From Loxodes magnus (Eukaryota > Ciliophora > Karyorelictea > Loxodida > Loxodidae): DNA of 64,000 bases. Positions 10,488 to 20,479 of the stretch are shown piece by piece. The position numbers were made by a program, and so were the translations under genes. Under the pieces are notes generated by a model. It was not told the origin of the DNA, searched no databases, and was given only the letters and a program-made list of their open reading frames with translations. The first letter of the stretch is position 1; every line of letters starts with the position of its first letter. Where the stretch lies: contig CAMPDV010000520.1 of assembly GCA_946699065.1 (NCBI GenBank), positions 124,001 to 188,000 on the forward strand, read 5' to 3'.

Positions 10488-11882
10488 ATGTAAGCGTTAC
10501 CAAAATGCTTAATCTGCTTAGAAGATTACAACTTAACTAATGCTCTTCCAACTGTCTTACCTTGTGGACATATTTACTGTGGTTTGTGTTTGAATACTTA
10601 GTACTGATTATAAGGCATAATGTAATGTCCTATTTGTTAAAAAGGATTCCATTTTAGATTTGATGATTTACCTTAAGAAAGTGATTTAATAAGAATGATA
10701 TTTTAAAACTAATAATACATATAAAAGATTTAAGATGCTAGATAGAAATTAAAAGAGATAAGGAGGTAAATTATGGAAAAATCTAAAACCATTACAACCA
10801 AATAATCAAACATTAGTAATACTCTCATAATACCACTAACTAATATCATCATCAATCATTAACCAACATTTATCTACCAAAAATAACACTCAAATATTAT
10901 CTAATTCTACTAATCACTAAAACCAACTATACTCTAATATAACTCATAACCACCTACAATACTAAAGTCTAAATTAACTTACAATCTAATAAGATAAAAA
11001 CTATAACACAATACTAAGTAACCAAATATTATTTAGACTAACTAACATAAACTAACCTAACACTTTATATAATCTAACTATATTCACTTTTTTAATTGAT
11101 GGATTTAAAAATTAAGTTTATTTAATATTTAAACAGAGTAATTACGATAAGTCTAAGTTTAAATTATAATTCCAAACTATAGTAAAAGTATAGAATATTA
11201 AAATAAGTTATATTTAATTGGAGGAATTAACTAAAATTAAAATAAAGGAATAAAAGAAACTTGGTAGTTCGATTATGAAGGTAATAGAATAAAACTTAGT
11301 GATCTAAATGAGGGAAGAGGTGACTTTGGAATAGCTGCAGCTTAAAAATATGTTTATGTGTTTGGAGGATTAACTAATAATTATCAAGCACTATAATCAG
11401 TAGAAAAGTTAAAGATAGGAAACTAGAGTAAATGATAAAACTGCTCTTAATTTCCAATCTAAATAGCAGATTTAACTTTAGTAATAGATCAAGATGAATA
11501 AAATATTTATTCTTTTGGAGGGATAAATTAGAAAGGATAAACTTTACAAGATATATGAAAATATAATATTTAGAATGATAGATGGAGTAAGTTAAATTTG
11601 AATCTTCCTGAAGCTGTTGCTGGGCCTATAGTTTCTTTAATGCCTTTTGTCATATGTGGAGGTTTAAAAAATGGATTTACGAAAGAATTTTCAAGAAGAA
11701 TATATAAAAGAAGCAAAGAATAATGATAATAAAGCTAAATTTTTTAAAATGTTGTGGCTTTAACGGAGATGAAAATAAGAAATAACTATGGATATGTTTT
11801 TGCTATAGAATAAGAAAGCGTTTCAATAATGAGGATTGATTTAGAAAAATTGAGTTATAGAAGTATTAGAAGTAATAACTGA
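10488..11882 (+). CDS. RING-Kelch protein, probable E3 ubiquitin ligase, gene 1
   Basis: 464 residues with TAA/TAG as Gln, ending at TGA. Residues 7-50 form a C3HC4 RING: C7, C10, C26, H28, C31, C34, C47, C50. RINGs of this kind recruit an E2 for ubiquitin transfer. Residues about 80-200 are a low-complexity Asn/Gln/Thr/Ile linker. From about 243 a Kelch propeller follows, with GG at 245-246, and later VFGG, SFGG and ICGG blades with conserved Trp. Internal TGA codons at 40, 204, 316, 357 and 413 read as Trp; 316 (SKWQN) and 357 (DIWKYN) are Kelch tryptophans. The start is the ATG before QALPKCLIC, identical in all four copies. Variable boxes are residues 203-205 (NWW) and 229-231 (PNY), and the GG loops vary between copies. 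No break is seen. Confidence 0.88.
11094..11180 (+). other. Two hypervariable 9-base boxes in RING-Kelch gene 1
   Basis: Positions 11094-11102 and 11172-11180 differ almost completely between the four genes, while sequence on both sides is nearly identical. Box 1 encodes NWW, NCL, DFT and DQW in genes 1 to 4; box 2 encodes PNY, QYN, PEL and HVG. Both lie between the constant linker and the first Kelch blade and keep the frame. Confidence 0.75.
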
Positions 11883-11989
11883 TAAACATAATAATAATAT
11901 CTATATTATTAATAATATTTATAATAAATATAATTTAATATGTAAAGAAGTAGTTTAAAGATCTATAATTAGGTAAATATGTTAATACT

Positions 11990-12430
11990 TATTAAAATAT
12001 TTAAAGCGTCTGAAATAAATAAAGAATCAAATTTTATCTAAACATCTTTAAAAATCTATTATTCAAATATTATCATTATTCAGATACAAACATACAGCTT
12101 ATAACATACTTATATTCAACATAGTCAAAAGAACTATCTTTAAATACATCCTTATATTCAAATTATGCAAGTACTACTAAGATTACTATTTATCTAATCA
12201 AATCAAAACTATAATAAAATCATAATTAAGCTATACCTATATCTAAATACTAATTAAGTCATCACTACTATCATCAAGTAAGCATCTTAAACCCTTAAAT
12301 ACATTATTCCTTTAATCATTTAAACCAAAATCTATATACTTAAAAATGTCCCTTTTATAACCAATAATAAAGTCAAGCCATTATAGCACCTATACTCTCG
12401 TTTAAAATTCAATCATAAGATAAGATAATA
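11990..12430 (+). other. G-poor tract downstream of RING-Kelch gene 1
   Basis: This AT-rich stretch has very few G on the plus strand. It is shared with 30840-31310, 42780-43200 and 56580-57000. It leads into the plus-strand LINE-like element and may encode the Asn/Ser/Thr-rich N-terminus of its ORF1. In unit 1 the gag-like insertion separates the two. Coding status is uncertain. Confidence 0.35.
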
Positions 12431-12501
12431 TAATAGATTATCTTGACTTCAACATTATTAGTTTTGTTACAAATCTAATTTTTTGTTAAGTTTAATAAAA
12501 T

Positions 12502-13182
12502 TCACCTTCTACTTTAAATTTGTTCCGATCTTCGTTATCATGTCTCTTGACAAATCTGAATCTTTTCTTTCTCAGTATCTCTTCTGTGTCGAATTCTAAC
12601 AAACTTCTGTTGAAACTACTTACAGTCACTTGAATTTAGGAAGCATTCTAAGTGATTTATAATCATTTTTTCTGAATATTCTGCCATCTTGCGTGTTTCA
12701 CAACTTGTTTAAATTATACAATTATTTTTGGCTTTTGTATTCTTGTTTTTTTAAATAACTACCAACAGTCTCTTATTTTGTGTCCCATTTTTTTACAGTA
12801 TCAGCCTTTTTCTTTTCCTGATAATAAATTACTATGGATCTTTTGCTTCTATGTCCATCGGATTATTTCCTTGATTTTGCATGATCTAAGAACTTCATTT
12901 TTCACAAATTTGTTGATTATATTATCGGAAAAACTCTAATTTTGCTTCAATTGCTTAAATTCTCTAATTAATTTGTTCAATCGATGGAATAAGGTTAAGT
13001 TGCTATTTGATCTCCTTGCTATTGATGTGAATTTCAGTGATGCTTTCCTATAGGACTATTATATTTCTCTGTAGCTCTTGAAACGAATATTATAGCTTTT
13101 GGTTCTTACTTAAGAGAAATTCCAGATCGATTAAGTAATCACTTTGAGCTTGGCTAGATAGGCGATTACTTTTTCGGACCAT
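12502..13182 (-). pseudogene. Gag-like ORF with coiled coil and CCHC knuckle
   Basis: The minus strand from ATG 13182 reads MVRKSNRLSSQAQSDYLIDL, then a coiled coil (QELQRNIIVLQESITEIHI, EQINQRIQAIEAKLEFF) and NPMDIEAKD. The same frame runs to a TGA at 12504. A zinc knuckle, YCKKMGHKIRDC, sits in a different frame near 12780, with its first Cys position altered. Coiled coil plus basic region plus CCHC is the plan of retroelement ORF1/gag proteins that package RNA. The block is inserted between 12430 and about 13195 relative to unit 2. No endonuclease or RT of its own was found. Confidence 0.6.
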
Positions 13183-13194
13183 TTTTTTATATAA

Positions 13195-14900
13195 TAAATT
13201 TTCGAGATTAATATGATAAACCAGTAAGAACTACTCAGCAACATCCAAATCAAGTTTTGAGGATGGAGAAAAAAAGCAAGGAAAATATGATGAACTAATA
13301 AAATACTCTTTAGGTTTAGATAACTGCTTAGCTAAAACAGAAAAATAGTTAAAGGCCTTCGGAAATATTAAAAACAATTTTGCTTACAATAAAAAGAAAC
13401 AATAGGATTTGATGGTAGAACAATTATGTACCTAGAATTATCAGAAACCACTTATCCAGAAAATATTCCTACTTGACTGGAAGAAAAAATTTACGTGTAA
13501 AGTTAAACAGTAATAAGTAATATAGAAGATAAAAAATAAAGCAAGCTAATAATCAGTTATATTGGAACATCAAAAAAAGTGGTAAATATGTATCAAGAAA
13601 TAACAAACTGAAATAAAAGATATATAAATAAAAATAGAAAAACTAAAGAAATTATAAAGAAGAGAAGCATGCAAAAATTTGGATCCTAAAGTATAAAATT
13701 GCTTAAATAATTATACGCGAGATAGGCAGCAATTGATAGAATAATAAAAGATTATTTAACTGAATAAATGCTGAGATAAAATGATTTCTGCTACTTAGAT
13801 ATATGGAAAAGCCAAAGTTTAACACCATGAGAGAAAAAATGGAATTGAACCTTTTGAAAAAATAAGGTTCAATAAGTAACTAGCTATTTTGATAACTGAT
13901 GCAATTACTTTGAATAATAAACAAGAAATAATATGAGAAAAGATAGCATACATAAAACCTGAACATAAATACAAACATTAGAGTAATTTGGTTTTGAAAA
14001 AGACTAAGCTAAATTGATGATACTAAAGAATCAAACAATGAAGATAAAGAAAATTTGAATATTTAAATTAATTAAACATAAGAACTGATAATATAAGAGG
14101 AATAAAGTCTAACAAAGAAGAGTTATGTAAATGAATGCTTGAAAAAGATATATTATGGTGACTCAAGAAGTGTTTATAGATTGAATTAAAGATATGCTTG
14201 AAATAAAGGAATAATGGAACTAGACTTAGTAAAGGAGTGGCTTTATATATTAAAGAAGAATTGATATGGAGAGAGTATGAAGTAAATGGAATAAAATGAA
14301 ATACTGGAAGGGTTGTAATTTGTATGAATCTTACTTAATGTATATGCGCCTACTTGAGGAATAATGAATCCGTTTCTATGAAAGCGTAATTAAAAGCAAT
14401 TTAAGTTTATAAGTATAGTATGAGATTTAATGCACATATACATAATTTCTAGCAAATAAACTAAATCCAGTAGGATAGTAGCTATTAATTAAAACTATAA
14501 TGCAATAATTCAGCATAAGATCCAACCTAGATTACTACAAAAGAAAGTTTAAGACTATTTTTTAAGGGACTAATAGCATAATTAGCATAAGAATTGTTTA
14601 GGAAAGAATACTAGATGATATCTATTAATTGTTAAAATAGCAGATATAGATCATAAGTAAGAAGGTTATATTACTAAAAACTGAAAATTGGAAAAATATT
14701 GGAAAAGCTTCACAATGAGCTACATATTCTTTGAAGCTGGTTAAGGTAGATAATGATATAGGAAAAATAAGAAGTTAAATTAAGTTGTGGATATGTTGCT
14801 AATACTTAAAAGAAACGTTTAAGAAATGAATTAAAAAAGTATCAAAAATAAATTTAATGAGATAAAGAAAATATTGTATACTAACATAAGATAACAAAAA
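13195..14900 (+). mobile_element. Plus-strand LINE-like element, unit 1, decayed
   Basis: Homologous to better copies at 43195-45990 and 56985-59790. Segments encode the ORF1 C-terminal part (NYQKPLIQKIFLLDW, about 13440) and, from about 14080, an APE endonuclease start (RTDNIRGIKSNKEEL) with an RFNAHIH remnant of the GDFNAHI block near 14425. Frameshifts are many. It differs from the minus-strand LINE of the same unit. No RT motif was recognised. Confidence 0.55.
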
Positions 14901-15575
14901 GGAGATAATGGATTGAAAAATTTAACATTTTCATGGACTAAATAAATAAAGGTAATTTGAATAGCAAACAGATATGTTTTCACCATTAAACTGTAATTAT
15001 CTTACTATTTAATATCTAATTAAAAGGTAAGAACATGAATAATTTCTTTAAACTTAAGAAAATATTTTAGCTATATTAGCCTATTTGATTAACTCTTACT
15101 TTATAAGTTATTGAGAAAATACTTTTGAGTAAAGAAAAGTGACTTTAATTCTATAACTAATCAATTAAATATAATAATTAATTAAATCCATTATAATGAT
15201 AGTATTGAAGAAATACTAGCTAATAAGCAAAATTTACAAAACTTAAAATAAACTTTTTAAAACTATAAGCTGATAACTTAGTAAATATATTATAAATTAT
15301 TAATCAAATGCATAATATTTACATTTTTCCTTTAAATTATCTAAATTAGTCTTTATTAGTAACTAAAAACAATCAAATCATAAATACGCTATTTATTACC
15401 ATAGTTGAAACAGAATATAATAGTAAATACTATAATATGTAGCCATATCCAAAATTTAAATACTAGTTTTTATTACTATAGTCATAAATATTTTACTCCA
15501 ATATAATTATATTAATATCAAAATATCATTCATAATTCATTTCAATTTACCTATCTAATCCATTTTTCAAATTAA
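14900..15575. other. AT-rich spacer
   Basis: Sequence unique to this place in the window. I see no reliable coding, RNA or repeat signal in it. Confidence 0.4.
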
Positions 15576-16400
15576 ATGCCATAAGGTCTCAAGAAGGGTT
15601 TTTTTCCAGCTCCATAGAAAAAGGAAAGAAAACCAGAGACTGCTAATTCTTCTTCTACCATGTCTTCTTTAATAACATAATAATTTTCTTAGGCTCTTTA
15701 ACCCCCATATTTGAAAAATAAAGATAATCTTAAATTGAATAAGAAATTAAATCAACAGAAACTGACTAAAGCAAGCGAGATTTTTTACTCCCATAGCCAT
15801 GATCAAGCAACTACATGAAAAGTGGCAACTAAAAAATAATGTAGAAATAGAAAAATGATGAATAGCTAATAATAGAATAACTTATAAAATCTATCCGTAA
15901 CTTATAAGAAGAAGTTTAAATATTAAAGAAAGAAAACCAAAAATTATTATAGAAAAGTTAAAGCAATGAAGTAAGATTAATGAAACAGGAAATCGAAGTG
16001 AAGCTTTTGGGAGAAAAAAGAATTTAACCTTATCTAAAAATAAAATTGAACTAGATTACATAAAATCCATAGAGATAAATCCTCCCAGAAGGATCGTCAA
16101 GCTGTGCTACCTGTATAAATTAAGATTCCACGCATACAAGAGATACAAGATATATTTAGATAAACAGAGAACAAATAGTGAAGAATTTTGGAGAGAACTG
16201 TCAAGAATTTATGTAGACAAGGATGGAAGAATATTTAGAAAGAGGCTTTTTCAAGGGAGTGTCAAAACTCCAAAAAATTTAGGATTCCCGAACTTTTATT
16301 TTAAACTTCAAAGAACGAACTATGGAGGTATATATTGAAGGGGTTTAAATTCCTCCGTAGATAGGAAAACTTTAATTTAGTATATTATTATTATTAAAAA
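15576..16400 (+). pseudogene. Coiled-coil protein gene with two frame changes
   Basis: Unrecognised family. Three readings in succession look coding. Frame 1 from ATG 15576 gives MPQGLKKGFFPAPQKKERKP and a Ser-rich N-terminus. A second frame from about 15815 gives a coiled coil (LIKSIRNLQEEVQILKKENQ, LMKQEIEVKLLGEKR). A third frame from about 16005 is free of TAA, TAG and TGA for over 100 codons, rare in this base composition, and encodes KLCYLYKLRFHAYKRYK, RIYVDKDGRIFRKRLF and NLGFPNFYFKLQRTNYGG. The second change falls near a run of six A at about 16015. Possible causes are decay, sequencing error, tiny introns or programmed frameshifting; I cannot decide. Confidence 0.5.
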
Positions 16401-17007
16401 TAGTAGATATTATAATCTTATTTTAAACTTACTTAGTCTGCTTTTTAGGCTATTCCTAGGAGTTTAAGTTGTAATTAATATCTTAATTTATATTATAATT
16501 CTGTTTTGTTTAGAGATAAAATATTTTCATTTAAAAATTCAAAAAGATCATTGAAGAAAGAAAAAAATTATATACGTTTCTAAATAAAATTAAACAAAAA
16601 AAATTCTCAGATACTAAAATATAAAAGAAGGAAATAGATCAGTCATACTATAAAAATAAATTAAAAATTGACCATTAATAAACATAATAAAAACAATAAT
16701 TAAAGTGCCTAAAATATATTTAATTTAATAATTTTAAATATTCTTATTCTAAAAATCTAATTAATAATTGAAAATATTGCTATTTATTTTTAGTTATCTT
16801 TATTTATATTTCTTTCTAATAATTAACTTTATGCTAATATTGTATCATTAACATTAAAAAAATTAAATAATCTAGAAAAAAGCATTATAATTAAATTTAG
16901 TCTAAATTTTTGTTTATTTTATTTAAAATAAAACTATAAAAAGAATTGTAATTAAAAAATATAAAATAAAAGCTTTTTAATAAATAAATGATAATATTGC
17001 AAACAAT
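16400..17007. other. AT-rich intergenic sequence
   Basis: Very AT-rich sequence between the broken coiled-coil gene and the membrane-protein gene. It probably holds the promoter of the latter, but no specific element is visible. Confidence 0.4.
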
Positions 17008-17763
17008 ATGCTATTAATAATTGTTTATTTAATTTTTATTTCTTATATATTTAATTTTTGCTATATTTTATATTTATTTTTATATACAAATATTACTGCT
17101 AAAATTATTTTTTTATTTTTAAATATAAGTACTTTATACATGTTATGCATAAAAAGAATTGTAAACAAATCCGGAAATTTAAACCTTAAATTCTAATAGA
17201 TCAATCTTAGGTCTCAATTAACTTGCAAGAACCAAAAATTCAAAAAGATAAATCTACTCCTGTTAAGGATTGAATTTCATAACAAACTAAAGAAGCTTGA
17301 GAAACTCCATGAGCAAAACATTATTCAGTTTTATTACTTAATTGAGAAAATGAATAAAGAAAAATATATCCTGAAGGCGAAAAAATAGAATCTTAGGTAA
17401 CTTTTGTAAGATAAAAAAATGAAAATCAAGGTTTGTTAAGTTAAGTTTATTTTTAAGATGAAGCTTTAACTTCCAAATTTGTATTAATAGTAAAAACATA
17501 GCAACAAATCCATAGAAAATTAAAGAAAAATTTAAATTATCAATTAAAAAACCAACCTCGAACTGATAAGATAGAAATTTAAAAAAAAGTTTAAATACAA
17601 TAAAAAATTTACTTCAAGCCTTAGAATTTATTTAGAGAAGCAGTAAAAGTATTCCTCGATTACTAATAATAAATATTTGAACAGCTAAAAACTAAATATA
17701 TTGATTAAAGTAGAGTTTAGCATGGATGAAAGTAATTCAGCTTCTAAAAGTTCGCTTTAATGA
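17008..17763 (+). CDS. Membrane-anchored coiled-coil protein, hypothetical
   Basis: 251 residues in one frame from ATG 17008 to TGA 17761-17763, no internal TGA. Residues about 1-22 and 28-50 are strongly hydrophobic and likely two membrane helices, or a signal anchor plus helix. A soluble Lys-rich region follows, with a coiled coil (HNKLKKLEKLHEQN, LIEKMNKEKYILKAKKQ) at about residues 82-125, then a basic stretch. It ends in an acidic/Ser tail, MDESNSASKSSLQ. The first 62 codons contain no TAA or TAG. Family unknown. It sits in sequence unique to the window and has no obvious partner. Confidence 0.6.
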
Positions 17764-18771
17764 TTGCAGTTAAAATATTATGTAATTAGCATTTTTTATC
17801 TATTTATTATATCTAAATTGCTATTTTTTAATACTTTTTAATCATAAAGCACTTAAATATTTGGTCTTCCCTCTCCATAATATTCTTATATTCTTATAGT
17901 TCAAATTTCCTACATCTATTCTCAACACTAAAAGGCTTGATAAATCTAGAATAAAAGAATAAGGAAATCTATCTCGAGTTCTAAATCCTGATAAATTATA
18001 AGAATTAAGTTTAAATACTATTTATATTATTATTCACTCTTTCTTTTATATATTTTTCTGGAATATTCTATTTTAATTCAATTTTTTATTTTTCCTACCA
18101 TAATAAGAGGTTCTAATAACACTAACGTAAAACACTTCAAGAAGATTGAAATAATATTAGTTTCATGTATCATTCTATATATTATACTTTCATATATCAT
18201 TTATAACTTTTGTTTAATTTATTCCTCTAAATGAATATATATTTTCTTCTCTTTTATCTGCTACTAATTTCTAAAGTGCTATTTCAAAAGGAAATTAACG
18301 CTTCTACTAAATTTTGGAATTAATACATTTATTTTAACTTCTTTAATTTATTCTGTTTCTATATTAAACAATCAAAATCTTTAAGTGTTAACTATTAGCT
18401 AATTATTTATTATAACTAAGTTATTTTCTTTTACTGCACTTGTTAAATTAAATAGATATAAGCAGCATTAACATAGTTTCTTCATTTACATTTTAATTAT
18501 TATATTAATACGTTATAGTTTATAAAAGCTTTAGATTATTAGCATTTAAGTAATTTAAAGTTTAAGAATATAATTTTAATTAATTTAGTTTATAATTTAA
18601 TATACATAATATGTAAATACTTATTTACCTAATTATTAATATATTAAATTCACTTATTTAAAATTACTAAGTTATAATACTAACATCAATATAATATATT
18701 TTCAGTTATTAAAGCACTAAATAATTGGAAGTTTATTAGATTTATTAATTAATTAAAAGTAAATACATTTT
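17764..18771. other. AT-rich intergenic sequence before duplication copy 2
   Basis: No coding motif, repeat or RNA is recognised. Its right edge is the start of duplication A copy 2. Confidence 0.4.
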
Positions 18772-19334
18772 TAACTTCTTTAGCTAATTAGAATTTGTAA
18801 TTAGGTTCTATAAATGCTACATTAATTAAATCTTAACTCTAGTTATCATTTTAATTACTTTCGTTATATCATAGTAAATTATTTTAACAAATCAAATATT
18901 AAAATAATTTTATCTTTGAAAATTGAAAAATTTTAGATTATCTACAATACATCATAATTATAGAAGATTTACTTATTAGAACTAATAAATTATTTTATTT
19001 TAAATAGTAAAAGAAATATTTCTTCATAGTAAAGAGTAGTTAAAATTAAACTAGTATATTAAATAAAATTTTATTTAGAGTAACAAATATTTAAGAATAA
19101 ATTAAATTGTATTTATAATTAATTAGTTTGAACAAAATAATTATAATTATAAAATTAAATACTTAGGCTAGAAAAATAAACTAATATGAAAGTAATATTT
19201 ATTGAAGAGAAAATAAAATTTTTATTTTTTGTATTAAGAAAGGATATTTGTTGTTATTGTTTCAAATAATAAATAACCTCTAAAGTAAAAGTTTATTCCA
19301 TTTTAATAATTTTAAAAATATTTATAATTAAAAT

Positions 19335-19402
19335 AAATAAATAAATAAAGATTATTATAGAGCGCGTAGCACCTCGTTGATGCACAGCTCTTTCAGTATT
19401 AA
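19335..19402 (-). repeat. SINE-like end fragment, copy 2
   Basis: A TAAA run is followed by GAGCGCGTAGCACC, CTCGTTGATGC and a GCTCTTT end, the palindromic end of the SINE-like element without its body. This copy keeps the whole palindrome, which is partly deleted at 607 in copy 1. Confidence 0.6.
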
Positions 19403-19584
19403 TATTTAATATTAAAAAAAGTGTTCTCAAAAGCTTGATTTTATTCTATTCATCCAAAGAGTCATTTCAGTTTCACCTAATGGGGAAAATTCTTATTAAA
19501 AATTATTCTTAAATCTTGAGTCAAATACTTCAGACTTCTTGAATAAGGTCCAAATAAGAATTAGTAATTAGTCATTAGCAGGCA

Positions 19585-19740
19585 CGTCAGCCAAGCTTTC
19601 ATATTTTCAAGAGAGAACACTCGGGTAAGTTAGACTTGTTTCTTCTGAGCTTGTTCATCCTTCCCCATGGTGGTATCTAGTGCGAGATTACTCGCAATGC
19701 AGTATACACTGCACCAGATTACCTACTAGTTTGACTGACG
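19585..19740 (+). repeat. Left inverted repeat, copy 2
   Basis: Same as 750-905 with a few substitutions, bounded by CGTCAGCCAA and TTTGACTGACG. Its partner is 22283-22422. Confidence 0.6.
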
Positions 19741-20479
19741 CGGCCGACATTCATTTTATATTATATATTAATAAATTTTATTCTTGATTATATTTTATAT
19801 TCAATTATTAAAAATTTTACTATAAATAAATAAAAGAAAAATATTAATAAAATCTGTAGTTTTTAATATGCTAAAATAATTTTTTTAAATAACCTATATT
19901 AATTCTAATAAAATATTAGTTTAATATTAAAAAATTGTTAAATAATTTAAGTTCTAGAATTATATTATATTTTAATTTTTAAAAGCTGTACAAGATAGTT
20001 TTTTAATATATAAAAATATTTCTACAAATATATCATTTTATTATTTTTAGTAATTGAAAATAAATAAATATCATAATTATTTATATTAAGTTTTCATTAT
20101 TTTTAGTTCATTTTTTTTAATTATAATTATTTAATTTAGATATGAGTTTCTTGGCTTTTTAAATAAAAATTTATTTTTTTGATAATTAAACTTTAAAAAC
20201 TACTTTTAACTTTTTTAATTTTTAAATTTTGTAAATAGCACATTTAATATATCTTAGGATAAATCTTAAATATTAAAATTTTAAATTTCTTTTTTTATTA
20301 GCTTTAAACTCAAATTTATTTTTATTAATAATTTAAAATTTAAAATTTAAGCTTATTTATTTTTTATTTTTTAATTTTTATAAATTAATAAATTATTTAT
20401 GCTTTATTTATTTAATGTTTAATTTAATAAAATATTTGTGTCTGGAAGAAATTGTTTTACTTTAATCATCTTAATTAAA

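Larger units (their letters stand above)
1..12430. repeat. Segmental duplication A, copy 1
   Basis: The block is repeated with high similarity at 18772-31310. Position 1 aligns with 18772 and the RING-Kelch start at 10488 aligns with 29364, so the offset drifts only from 18771 to 18876 through small indels. The copy includes intergenic sequence, the inverted-repeat pair, the minus-strand LINE and the RING-Kelch gene. Similarity breaks near 12430, where this copy carries a gag-like ORF (12502-13182) absent from copy 2, and resumes near 13200 with the plus-strand LINE-like element. The left edge of the unit lies outside the window. Confidence 0.9.

Noticed and set aside
10488-11882. Explaining internal TGA codons as pseudogene stops or selenocysteine
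   Set aside because: Four copies keep the frame over about 1.4 kb, TGA alternates with TGG at the same Kelch residues, and the sites are Trp, not Cys, positions in the family.
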